From NCBI GenBank assembly GCA_022825065.1, contig JAJDYR010000039.1, positions 62,001 through 126,000 on the forward strand: 64,000 nucleotides of DNA. Direction: 5' to 3'. Source of the DNA: a bacterium. Its GTDB lineage: Bacteria > UBA8248. Of the stretch, positions 26,428 through 34,647 are shown one piece after another. The position numbers were made by a program, and so were the translations under genes. How positions within the stretch are numbered: position 1 is the first letter of the stretch; each line of letters begins with the position of its first letter. Under the pieces are notes generated by a model, which was given only the letters and a program-made list of their open reading frames with translations, had not been told where the DNA came from and did no database searches.

Positions 26428-28323
26428 ATGCAGCCGGTCGTGAAATGGGGTTGGGCCTGCGCCATCGCCGGCGCCGCGTTTTTCATCTTCGCGGGCACGT
26501 TTTCGAACCCGTTTCTGCACGACGACATCGCCATCATCGGCGAGAATCCCCTCGTCCGCGAGAGCGGCCGCCTGCTGGAAGCCTTTCAGCGCGACTACTG
26601 GGCCGTGATAGAGACGAACGAGAGAAGAGACCGCCTCTACCGGCCCCTCACCATAGCCTCCTTTGCGCTGAACCACGCGGTGGGCGGCCTGGATCCGCTC
26701 GGCTACAGAATCATCAACGCCTTGCTTCACGCCCTCGCCTCGCTCGCGCTGTTCTGGCTGTGCATACGTTTCGGACTCTCGCGCGGAGCGGCGGGAGCCG
26801 TTTCCCTGCTGTTCGCCCTTCATCCGGTTCATACCGAGGCGGTGAACGCCGTCGTCGCGCGCGCCGACCTGATGGCCGCCGCCGGCGTGTTCGGGGGATT
26901 GGGCCTGTTGATGGGCGTCGCGCTCCCCGGGATGAAACCGGGCGTCGCGGAGGAAAACCGCGGGAGGGGAGGCGAAGGAGGCCTCTCTTGTCGAGGAGCG
27001 CTCACGCCCGTGGGCCTCACGTGCGCGCTTTGCCTCTTTGCGCTGCTGTCCAAGGAGATCGGCGTCGCCCTGCTGTTCAGCGCCCTTTTGTGGTGGCTAT
27101 GGGGCCGGTACGTGATAAGAGAAAAGGAGCACCCGCCTCTCCGGCGCACGCTCACCGCCGTCTGCGCGCTCGTCCTCGTTCTCGTCGTCTACGTGTGGAT
27201 GCGATATGCCGCCTTAGGCGTACTGGCGCGCCCCTATCCCCCGTCGAAACTCGACAACGTCCTGGCGCTGATGCCGGCCGGCGAGCGAATCCTGGGCGCG
27301 GTCGGCGTCCTGGGCCGCTATTTCAAGCTCCTGGTCTGGCCGTGGCCGTTGAGCATGGATTATTCCTTCGCGCAGATTCCGGTGGAAGGAGTGGAAGCCA
27401 CACTTTGGATGCTGGCCGGGGCACTGGGATTTCTGGCGTGGGGCTACGCCTCCTGGCGTCTGAGGAAAGAGATGCCGTGGGTCGCCTTCGGGCTCGTCGT
27501 TTTCATCGGCGCGTATCTGCCCGTGAGCAATCTGCTGATCCCCATGGGCACCATCATGGCGGAGCGGGTGCTGTATCTCCCATCGGCCGGTTTTCTGATC
27601 GCCCTCGTTCCTACGGCGGGCGTCTTGCTCACGAAAAGGGACTGGCGGATCGCCGCGTCGCTGCTTGTAATCGCCTGCCTGACCTTCGGCGCGCTGACGC
27701 TCAAGCGAAACCAGGACTGGGGCGATGCGCTTCGTTTCTGGCGGCGAACGGCGGAGGTGTCCCCAAACAGCGCGCGCGCGCTCAGGGTGTACGGGCAGGC
27801 CCTGATAGACCGGAACAGGTTCCGGGAAGCGGTAGCGCCGCTCAGGAAATCCGTCGAGATCTATCCCGTTTACGATTACGCCTGGGTGGATTTGGGGATA
27901 GCGCAGATGCAAAGCGGCGATGCGGCCGCCGCCGAAACTTCCTTGAAGCGCGCCCTGCGGCTCAACGATGAGAACGCGGAGGCGCACCTGGCCCTGGGGG
28001 CGCTGCATATGGGCGCTGAGCGCGGCGATCTGGCGAGGCCCCATTTCGAGCGCGCGATAAGCCTCAAGCCCGCGCTGGTGGAAGCGCGATTCAACTTGGG
28101 CACCCTTTACCTCAGGGCGGGCTTGAGGCGCCTGGCGATAGCGCAGTTCAGGGCGGCGCTCAGGCTCGATCCGGGCCATGGCGGCGTCCATCACAATATG
28201 GCGCTGGTCCTGTACCTGGAAGGCGACCGCACCGGTGCGCAAAGACACGCGAGAGAGGCCGGCAGGTTCGGCTCGCCGCTTCACCCGAAACTCAAAAGAG
28301 AGCTGGGACTCACCCGGCCATGA
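26428..28323 (+). CDS. TMTC-like GT-C membrane protein with C-terminal TPRs
   Basis: 631-aa inner-membrane protein. The N-terminal half has about 9-11 hydrophobic segments and the acidic HDDIAIIGENPLV motif in the first external loop, the position of the catalytic DD/DE motif of GT-C glycosyltransferases and of eukaryotic TMTC O-mannosyltransferases. ADLMAAAGVFGG and the DUF1736-like RPYPPSKLDN...YFKLLVWPWPLSMDYSF block support this. The C-terminal 190 residues hold about five TPRs (ALRLNDENAEAHLALGALHM, KPALVEARFNLGTLYLRAG). GGAGG lies 4 bp before ATG 26428. Likely a lipid-linked-sugar-dependent protein glycosyltransferase; acceptor unknown. Confidence 0.8.
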   Translation: MQPVVKWGWACAIAGAAFFIFAGTFSNPFLHDDIAIIGENPLVRESGRLLEAFQRDYWAVIETNERRDRLYRPLTIASFALNHAVGGLDPLGYRIINALLHALASLALFWLCIRFGLSRGAAGAVSLLFALHPVHTEAVNAVVARADLMAAAGVFGGLGLLMGVALPGMKPGVAEENRGRGGEGGLSCRGALTPVGLTCALCLFALLSKEIGVALLFSALLWWLWGRYVIREKEHPPLRRTLTAVCALVLVLVVYVWMRYAALGVLARPYPPSKLDNVLALMPAGERILGAVGVLGRYFKLLVWPWPLSMDYSFAQIPVEGVEATLWMLAGALGFLAWGYASWRLRKEMPWVAFGLVVFIGAYLPVSNLLIPMGTIMAERVLYLPSAGFLIALVPTAGVLLTKRDWRIAASLLVIACLTFGALTLKRNQDWGDALRFWRRTAEVSPNSARALRVYGQALIDRNRFREAVAPLRKSVEIYPVYDYAWVDLGIAQMQSGDAAAAETSLKRALRLNDENAEAHLALGALHMGAERGDLARPHFERAISLKPALVEARFNLGTLYLRAGLRRLAIAQFRAALRLDPGHGGVHHNMALVLYLEGDRTGAQRHAREAGRFGSPLHPKLKRELGLTRP

Positions 28324-28535
28324 GGCGAAACACGGCCTGCGCCTGGACGGACCGGCTTTCCGAATGGACTGATTCAACTTGCTTTCTGCTTCTTACGCGG
28401 TATATTTGAGGGTGTTTGGGGCTTTCTGTCTTCGAAATCATGATATCATATAACGGCTGATTGATTTTCCGGGGCCATGCTCTTTTTCAGGGCGCTGGCG
28501 GCTCGGCCAGAGTCTCTAAAGAACGCATTTCTAAT

Positions 28536-30464
28536 ATGGGGTTTTTCATGTTCTCTCACCTCCTTAAGAAGGCGCCGGCCTTCCTGCTGGCCTTCATGAT
28601 TCTCCTCGGTGCATCCGGCGGCTCGACCCACGCCCAGGAGAACGATTACCGCAAGGCCTTGGGCCTCATCAGCGACAAGCTGCACCAGAGATTCCCGAAT
28701 CTGCGCGGCGCGGTAGTCGCCGTCAGAGGGGCGGATCTCTACTTGAGCCTCGGCGAGAAGGATGAGGTGGTCAAGGGCGTCAAGCTGAACGTCTACCGCG
28801 AGGGCGCGCCGTTTCGCCACCCGACGACGGGCGTCGTTCTCGGCAAGCTGGAAGAGGAGATTGGCGAGATCGAAATCGTCGAGGTGCGGGAGAAATTCTC
28901 CATCGCACGTCTTGTCCGCCTCGCGCCGGGCGGGCGGCTCTCGCCGCGCGTCAAGGACACGGTGCGCATGTCCGCCTCGAAGATTCGCCTGGCGATACTG
29001 CCTTTCGTCAATCAGACGAAAGAAGCCGTCAGCATGGAGACACTCACGAGGGAACTCGGACGCCAGCTCCTGAGGAGCGGGCGCTTCGACGTGTACGACG
29101 TGGACAGGCTCCAGGTATGGCTCCTCGAAACGGGTGTCGCCACCGATGAAATTCTCAAAGGAGAGAATCCCGTCCGCCTTCGGAACCAGGTGCGGAGCGA
29201 CATGGCGCTCGAGAACGAGCTCCGCGAAATCCGGGGGAAGAAGATTCTCTCCACCCGCCTTTTGTCCCTCACCACGAAGGAAGAACTCTTCAAGGCCGTG
29301 GCCATTGCGGATGAACTGCCCTTCGAGCAGGGCCCGCCCACGGTGCAGGAACTCAAGCGGGGCGGCGGCGAGACGCGCGCAGGACCCGCGAACGAGAATT
29401 TCGTGCTCGCCCGCGAGGGCGCGCCCGGCAGGGCCGGCGGCGTCAGGAGTTATTCGTTCGATAAGGTCGCCCTCCGGGGGATGTCCGTGGCGGACGTGAA
29501 CGGGGACGGAAAAAACGAAGTCGTCCTCATCACCCAGACGCAGGTTATCGTCAACCGCTTCGACGGGAACCGGATGCGCGAGGTCGCGCGCTTCGACGAG
29601 GGGGCGGCGAACGACTTCCGCTGGCTCGACGTCGCCGACATGAACGGAGACGGCGCGCCCGAGTTCTACCTCGCCTCTTACCGCTCGAACGAGTTGTTCT
29701 CGCTGATCCTGCAGTTCAAGGGCGGGAAGTTCACCCCCCTCGTCCGGAACGACAGGACTTTTTATCGCCTCATACGGGTGCGGCGGCCCGAGAAGGGCGA
29801 GAAGATTCCCGACGCGGAAGCCTACCTGCTTCTGGGGCAGAGCGAAGGGATCGAGAGCGCTTTCGAAGGCCCCATCCGCAGCTACCGCTGGTCGGGGGGG
29901 AAACTCGCGCCCGCCGCTCCCTATGCGCTTCCGCCGGATTTGACGATACTGGGCTTCGGCTTGTGGGACCTCAACAGGGACGGCTCGCAGGAAGTCATCG
30001 AGGTGGGGAAGGACGACAGGCTGAGGGTGCTCTCGAGGAGCGGTTCGGAGGTCTACTCGAGCTCTGAAAAATACGGCGCGCCCGTCCATAGATTCTTCTC
30101 CCAGGCCGGCGCACAGCGCACCGAAGATCAGGCGGACGCGCCGGATATGCCCATACGCTCGCGCGTGCTGGTGGAAGACCTCGACCGTGACGGTGTGGAC
30201 GAGGTTCTGGTGATCAAGAACGAATACGGCGCCGCCATTGCTCCTGGTCTGGGGGTTTCGGGTGGCCAGATTGCAGGTCTGATATGGGACGGCGGCGGTT
30301 TGACCGAGACCTGGCGCACGAGGAAGTTGAGCAGCGGGGTCGTGGATTTCGCCTTCGGCGACGCGGACAACGACGGCTACGACGATCTGGTGGTGGCGGC
30401 GACGGACTCGGGATTGCTGAAGGGTGAGAAAAGCCGTCTTTTCTTCTACAGGATCAGGGAATAG
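28536..30464 (+). CDS. Exported FG-GAP/VCBS repeat protein with FlgT/CsgG-like N-terminal region
   Basis: 642 aa with a signal peptide (FLLAFMILLGASGGSTHAQ). Residues 20-140 contain an SH3-like strand region (GVKLNVYREG...TTGVVLGKLEEEIGEIEIVEV) resembling the FlgT C-domain. Residues 145-200 (IRLAILPFVNQT...LGRQLLRSGRFDVYDVDRL) resemble a CsgG/FlgT middle domain. The rest is a beta-propeller of calcium-binding FG-GAP blades: DVNGDGKNEVV, DMNGDGAPEFY, DLNRDGSQEVI, DLDRDGVDEVL, DADNDGYDDLV. The start is uncertain: weak ribosome site, with alternative ATG four codons later. It probably sits on the outer membrane or periplasmic face. The 3' end has a similar remnant at 35878-35913. Confidence 0.7.
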   Translation: MGFFMFSHLLKKAPAFLLAFMILLGASGGSTHAQENDYRKALGLISDKLHQRFPNLRGAVVAVRGADLYLSLGEKDEVVKGVKLNVYREGAPFRHPTTGVVLGKLEEEIGEIEIVEVREKFSIARLVRLAPGGRLSPRVKDTVRMSASKIRLAILPFVNQTKEAVSMETLTRELGRQLLRSGRFDVYDVDRLQVWLLETGVATDEILKGENPVRLRNQVRSDMALENELREIRGKKILSTRLLSLTTKEELFKAVAIADELPFEQGPPTVQELKRGGGETRAGPANENFVLAREGAPGRAGGVRSYSFDKVALRGMSVADVNGDGKNEVVLITQTQVIVNRFDGNRMREVARFDEGAANDFRWLDVADMNGDGAPEFYLASYRSNELFSLILQFKGGKFTPLVRNDRTFYRLIRVRRPEKGEKIPDAEAYLLLGQSEGIESAFEGPIRSYRWSGGKLAPAAPYALPPDLTILGFGLWDLNRDGSQEVIEVGKDDRLRVLSRSGSEVYSSSEKYGAPVHRFFSQAGAQRTEDQADAPDMPIRSRVLVEDLDRDGVDEVLVIKNEYGAAIAPGLGVSGGQIAGLIWDGGGLTETWRTRKLSSGVVDFAFGDADNDGYDDLVVAATDSGLLKGEKSRLFFYRIRE

Positions 30465-31244
30465 CGTTCTTTACGCCGCCGGCTCCCGGCGCGGGCAAAT
30501 GCGGGCAAATGCGGGGGCGCCGAAAACTTTTTTCACCGCCTTATCTGAGTGCGCGACGCTCATATTTATATGATAACCCTTTGTATTACAAATCGTTAAG
30601 CGGGAAACGAATTTCAGGAATTTATCGAAAAACCCCGTGAATGTATCGAATTTTATCGAAAATATCATTACTTTCATTTCCGCGCCGTTCCCGAATCCAT
30701 CCTCGCAACGCCTCCTCACGTCGCCGGCTCCCGCATGACGCCATCGCCGGAAATTCGCCCGCTTCATTTTCCTCTCCCCCCCTTCGACGGGAATGTTCGC
30801 TTCTCACGCGCGCGATTCTCGCCCGTCCCGCGAAGGACCCGGTAACCGCAATTGCGGGGAAATGCGGACCCGGCCCCGACCGGGGAGGCGGGATAAAAAC
30901 GCCCTTGAGGGGCTGTTGAAAAAGCCCGAAGATGGAGATTTTGCCGTCATTCCGGTGTCGGAGCCGACCGCTGAGGAAGGGTTCGACGGAATCCAGGCGG
31001 ACGGGAATGGAAGAAAAGCGGGAATGCGGCGATTCGGTGCGGGTGGCGGGATTCCCTGAACCCCGGGTTCTCTCATCAGCTCTGGATTCCGGCATTCGCC
31101 GGAATGACGGCAGTGGGATTCCGCCTTGCCGAAGGGAGTGTAGGGGCCGCATATATGCGGCCCGTCGTTGGAAGGCAAAAAGGCCGGGTCGCATGTATGC
31201 GACCCCTACACGGCAATTTCCCGTTTGCCGAGAAGTTTTCGTTC

Positions 31245-31299
31245 GTCATTCCGGCAATCAATCCCTCCCTCCTCGGTCGGCATTGATTGCCGGAATGAC
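31245..31299. repeat. 18-bp perfect inverted repeat
   Basis: GTCATTCCGGCAATCAAT (31245-31262) and its exact complement (31282-31299) around a 19-nt loop. Related to the widely dispersed CATTCCGG...CCGGAATG repeats; a second example is at about 31090. Confidence 0.75.
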
Positions 31300-31337
31300 G
31301 GTGAACACTCTTGATTGGGGTGCAACAACCTCTTTTG

Positions 31338-31382
31338 GGGACTTTTTCAACAACCCCCTCAAGGGACCGTTGAAAAAGCCTG
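31338..31382. repeat. Inverted pair of TGTTGAAAAAG motifs
   Basis: ACTTTTTCAACAACCCCCTC followed by AAGGGACCGTTGAAAAAG: two copies of the dispersed motif facing each other, forming a long hairpin. It shows the motif's natural paired arrangement. Confidence 0.7.
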
Positions 31383-31571
31383 TTTCGGGGTCGGCGGCAT
31401 GGAGGTTCACGCGGAGCAGGCGCGATGGTTTGTAGGGACAGGCCTCCGTGCCTGTCCTCACGAAGGACAACCACGAAAGGCAGGACAGGCGCGGAGGCCT
31501 GTCCCTGCGGGTCGGAGGACGGACAACGCGAGGAGGCCTTGTCCCCGCGTTTCGTTGCGTTCACCACGCGC

Positions 31572-31602
31572 AAAAAAAACCGGGGGGCCGAAGCCCCCCG
31601 GT
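31572..31602 (-). terminator. Terminator of porin copy 1
   Basis: Minus strand: ACCGGGGGGCTT / CGGCCCCCCGGT followed by eight T. Almost identical to the terminator of porin copy 2. Confidence 0.92.
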
Positions 31603-31644
31603 CGTCGTCCGCGTCAGGTGAGGACGCGAACGTCAATCAAGTTG

Positions 31645-32916
31645 CTAGAAGACGTGGCGCAGCGTCCAGCCGACCGCCCAGCCGTCGTCGATCTCACCCT
31701 CGTCCACGCCTCTGCCGTAGTCGCCGCGCAGGATAACGGCGCCCACCGCGCGAAGCTCGAGGTTCGAGTGGATCTTCCACTTGAAGCCGGCGTTGAGCTC
31801 GGTGCCGAACTCCTTTGCGTCCATCGTGTCCTCCGCGAGGGAAGGTTCGGCGGAATTATAAAGGGATACGCCGCCGGCCAGCGTCAGGGTCTTGCTGACC
31901 TTGAAGTCGGCCAGTCCCTCGATCACGACCGCGCCGTTCATTTTCTTCAGTTCTCTGTCTCTGATGCTGTTGCCGAGAGTCGTCCAGCGGCGCGAACTCA
32001 TGATGTGGCCGCCGACGAACCAGCCGGAGCTACCTCCCCGAGGCGTCAGGAAACTGCCGTCTTCGCCGGACTTGGTGCCGTCATTGCCGGAGAGCATGGT
32101 GAGGTTTCCGCTCAGTTTCAGTTTGCCCATGTTAGCGGAAGTCCTGAGCAGTACGGCCCAACCCGAGAGTTCGGTGCTGGCATTCAGGTCACCCTCCTGG
32201 ATGACGATAGAACCGTTCACGTTCAGGATGCCCACCTTGGTCTTGGCGTGGAGACCGAGGAAGCTGTAGTCATAGCCGTTGACTGCTGCGTCTCTGGTGT
32301 TGGCCGCCCACGGCGTGAGCGTGAGCGTCGGGTTCACCTTGATGCCCATGCCGACGTAGTAATCCGTCTTGTCATCGTTGCTGCCACCCGCGTCTTCTTT
32401 CGATTTGGTCATGAACGCGCTGAGTGACATGTTCTTGCTCAACTTGCCGTAAAGCGCAATGCCCGGCAAACGGTGCTTACCGCCGCTGTCGAAGATTTCC
32501 TTGTCCGGCGAGAAGTAGTCCGTTCGGCCCATGCGAACGCGGAGCGCGCTGCCCGGAACGGCGAAGTCGATCACCCAGCGGTTCGTACCCACATTGTGCC
32601 GACCAGCGGTGCCGAATCCGCCGTTCGCGCCAGCATGCGTATTAGTCGCTAATTCGTTATCATCGTCAAGTTTTCCAGTATACGACGACGAGAAGTCGAG
32701 TTCATATGTGGCCGTGACGGCGCCGCTCTTCATCGTGAAGCGCGGGCGGATGAGCGCGTCCAGATAATTTTTCTTGTCTCCGTCGTCACCTTCGACGTTT
32801 TCGCTGGATCCACGCACCCGGAAGAAGCCGCTGTACTTGAAGTCGGCCGCGTACGAGGGCGCGGTGAACGCCACGACGAGCGCCATCGCGAACAGAGCTA
32901 ACAGAAGTTTCCTCAT
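31645..32916 (-). CDS. Outer-membrane porin-like beta-barrel protein, copy 1
   Basis: 423 aa with a cleavable signal peptide (MRKLLLALFAMALVVAFTAPSYAA). The mature protein starts DFKYSGFFRVRG and ends WAVGWTLRHVF, a typical terminal aromatic for Bam-dependent barrels. Alternating strands run throughout (ATYELDFSSS, GSALRVRMGRTDYF, YSFLGLHAKTKVGILNVNGS). It resembles alginate- or trimeric-porin-like proteins but no substrate family can be named. By eye it is about three-quarters identical to the 410-aa copy at 36493-37725; the main differences are a 13-18-residue loop after TYELDF (SSSYTGKLDDDNELATNTHA) and in other loops. Ribosome site ATGAGGAGAAATACAC. Confidence 0.85.
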   Translation of the reverse strand: MRKLLLALFAMALVVAFTAPSYAADFKYSGFFRVRGSSENVEGDDGDKKNYLDALIRPRFTMKSGAVTATYELDFSSSYTGKLDDDNELATNTHAGANGGFGTAGRHNVGTNRWVIDFAVPGSALRVRMGRTDYFSPDKEIFDSGGKHRLPGIALYGKLSKNMSLSAFMTKSKEDAGGSNDDKTDYYVGMGIKVNPTLTLTPWAANTRDAAVNGYDYSFLGLHAKTKVGILNVNGSIVIQEGDLNASTELSGWAVLLRTSANMGKLKLSGNLTMLSGNDGTKSGEDGSFLTPRGGSSGWFVGGHIMSSRRWTTLGNSIRDRELKKMNGAVVIEGLADFKVSKTLTLAGGVSLYNSAEPSLAEDTMDAKEFGTELNAGFKWKIHSNLELRAVGAVILRGDYGRGVDEGEIDDGWAVGWTLRHVF

Positions 32917-33326
32917 GTGTATTTCTCCTCATTGAGGTTTCACAAAAAATGTTGCCGTCTTCCTTCGTGTTGTGTGTCTGGTTTATCGTGTGTTTCGGCA
33001 TCCGTGCTTCGTCGCCTGCGACAGGGCTTCCCGCTCCCGCATCACCCCCTCTCTTCCATGCCGCCCCGCACGCCGACAAGGTTCCATCTTGCGAACCGGT
33101 ATTCGCCGCTTATGCAGACAATTCCCCATCTGAAAAAACAGCCGTTCCGTGCTTTATCTCTCAAAGAATAGATGTAATACTGAAAGGAACTGATCACTCC
33201 GGGGATGTTGCGACAGAGTGTACTCATGCAATGTAAAGATTTGTTATTATTTGCTTTAATTCGATATTTCCCTTATCGTCGCCTCTTGCGCGCCTGCCGT
33301 GCTTGTGCTTGAATACGCTCACATTC

Positions 33327-33363
33327 GATGCCGCTGATATGCGTTTTGATGACATGTCGAGCG
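33327..33363 (+). repeat. Direct repeat 1 upstream of the integrases
   Basis: 37-bp unit starting GATGCCGCTGATATGCG and ending GACATGTCGAGCG, repeated 78 bp downstream with two differences. Flanking bases (AA-ACGC before the unit) also match, so the true repeat is about 50 bp. Candidate recombinase arm-type sites. Confidence 0.8.
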
Positions 33364-33366
33364 TGA

Positions 33367-33400
33367 GAGAGCGCGCCTGCTTATGCGTAAACGCGCTCTC
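33367..33400. repeat. Inverted repeat between the direct repeats
   Basis: GAGAGCGCG (33367-33375) and CGCGCTCTC (33392-33400), 16-nt loop containing TTATGCGTAA. The placement between two direct repeats resembles the layout of a recombinase core site. Confidence 0.65.
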
Positions 33401-33404
33401 GATT

Positions 33405-33441
33405 GATGCCGCCGGTATGCGTTTTGATGACATGTCGAGCG
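33405..33441 (+). repeat. Direct repeat 2 upstream of the integrases
   Basis: Second copy of the 37-bp unit (GATGCCGCCGGTATGCG ... GACATGTCGAGCG), ending 27 bp before the first integrase start. Confidence 0.8.
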
Positions 33442-33468
33442 AAGGGGCCATGCCCGGCGAGGGGGGCC

Positions 33469-34647
33469 ATGCCCAGGAGGAGTGAGTTCAGGCTCACCAA
33501 GCGCGCTGTCGATGCGCTCAAAACCGAAAACCGGGACACCCTCTTCTGGGATCGGGACCTGGCCGGCTTCGGGGTGCGCGTCCACTCCGCGGGCAGGAAA
33601 TCCTACGTGGTGCAATCCCGCGGGCCCGGGGGGATAAAACGCGTTACTCTAGGCCGGCACGGGGTGTTGTCGACCGGGGAGGCGAGGAAGCAGGCCGCCC
33701 TCGTCATCGATCGCATCAAGCGGGGCGAATACCCCGGGCTTGAGCCGCCCGCGGAGGAGCCCACCCTGGCGGCGGTTGCCGAGCGCTTCATGCGCGTCTA
33801 CGTGGAAAGGCACCTGAAGCCGCGCACCGTCGTGGAGTACCGCACCATACTGGACAAACACGTCCTGCCGGCCCTGGGTGGGATGGTGTTGGGCCGGATC
33901 GGACGGGCGGAACTCACCGCGTTTCAGCACCGCCTCCGCCATACGCCGAGCCGGGCCAACACGTCGATCCATCTCCTGTCGAGGATGTTCAACCTGGCCG
34001 AGGCGTGGGGTCTGGTCCCGCCCGGGCGGAACCCGTGCGGAAGACTGACGCTCTACAGGACGCGCCCGCGCGAGCGGTTCCTGACATCCAAGGAATACCG
34101 CCGCCTGGGCCGCGCGCTCAAAGACGCCGAGGCGGCAGGCTCCGTCTGGCCGCCTGCGATCACGGCGATCAGGCTGCTCATGCTGACCGGGTGCCGGAGG
34201 AGCGAGATACTGAGCCTCAAATGGGACGACGTGGACCGCACGGCGGGAGATCTCAGGCTCAGGGACGCCAAGACGGGCCCCCGCATGGTTCCACTGACGA
34301 ATCCCGTGCGGGGGATTCTCGAAAAGCTGCCCCGGCAACCGGACAACCCATGGGTGGTCATCGGCCAGAAGCCGGGAAAGAACCTCACGGATCTCCACTA
34401 CTACTGGCGGCCTGTCCGGGAGCGGGCGGGGCTCTCCGACCTGCGGCTCCACGACCTCAGACACTCCTATGCGTCGAGGGCTCTGGCGCTCGGCGAGAGC
34501 CTCTACACGATCGGCAAGCTCCTGGGGCACGCGACGGTAACGACGACGGCGCGCTATACGCACCTGATGCTCAAGGCGGAGAAGGAGGCGGCCACCCGGG
34601 TGGGGGGGAGCATAGGCGCCCACCTGACGAACGGGAACCTCGAGTGA
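33469..34647 (+). CDS. Tyrosine recombinase/integrase, first of tandem pair
   Basis: 392-aa integrase with an N-terminal arm-binding DUF4102-like domain (LFWDRDLAGFGVRVHSAGRKSYVVQ, 25-50), a SAM-like core-binding domain (about 98-185) and a catalytic domain. Active-site residues are all present: R243 (TGCRRSE), K268 (DAKTG), H328 and R331 (HDLRHSY), H354 (LLGHATV) and nucleophile Y363 (TTARYTH). ATG 33469 is chosen for GGCGAGGGGGG before it and family alignment; 22 extra upstream codons are not conserved. It ends in GTGA overlap with the second integrase. The two proteins align over their whole length, so they arose by tandem duplication. Confidence 0.93.
   Translation: MPRRSEFRLTKRAVDALKTENRDTLFWDRDLAGFGVRVHSAGRKSYVVQSRGPGGIKRVTLGRHGVLSTGEARKQAALVIDRIKRGEYPGLEPPAEEPTLAAVAERFMRVYVERHLKPRTVVEYRTILDKHVLPALGGMVLGRIGRAELTAFQHRLRHTPSRANTSIHLLSRMFNLAEAWGLVPPGRNPCGRLTLYRTRPRERFLTSKEYRRLGRALKDAEAAGSVWPPAITAIRLLMLTGCRRSEILSLKWDDVDRTAGDLRLRDAKTGPRMVPLTNPVRGILEKLPRQPDNPWVVIGQKPGKNLTDLHYYWRPVRERAGLSDLRLHDLRHSYASRALALGESLYTIGKLLGHATVTTTARYTHLMLKAEKEAATRVGGSIGAHLTNGNLE

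Larger units (their letters stand above)
30465..31571. other. Large repeat-rich gap
   Basis: About 1.1 kb without a convincing gene. It contains GGGCAAATGCGGGCAAATGC (about 30494), the AT-rich repeat related in reverse to 22211-22255 (about 30600-30690), TGTTGAAAAAG motifs (30913, and an inverted pair at 31338-31382), CGCATA/TATGCG palindromes (about 31145 and 31190), an 18-bp inverted repeat (31245-31299) and the TAGGGACAGGCCTCCG family (31432-31510). Confidence 0.75.
31478..33170 (-). repeat. Inverted-duplication arm 1 (porin unit, minus strand)
   Basis: Minus-strand unit comprising -10 region, about 250-nt leader, porin gene, terminator and trailing GGGACAGGC repeat. Each part aligns by eye with the plus-strand unit at 36225-37890. 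Leader matches include AGAGGGGGTGATGCG, CGACGAAGCACGGATGC, GAAGGAAGACGGCAACATTT and ATGAGGAGAAATACAC. The two arms face away from each other around about 3.05 kb containing the recombinases. Confidence 0.85.
32917..33468. other. Porin-1 leader and integrase upstream region
   Basis: 32917-33170 is the minus-strand leader of porin copy 1, with TATTCT at 33165-33170 but no good -35. 33300-33468 is the plus-strand region before the integrase, with 37-bp direct repeats. No additional gene is seen. Confidence 0.65.

Noticed and set aside
31090-31310. CRISPR-like repeats
   Set aside because: Several short palindromes occur close together but repeat units and spacings are irregular, spacers are absent and no cas gene is in the window.
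34005-34643. Upstream extension of the second integrase frame
   Set aside because: The extra 213 codons lie inside the first integrase gene, are Arg/Gly/Pro-rich and non-homologous. The GTG overlapping the first stop aligns with the family start.
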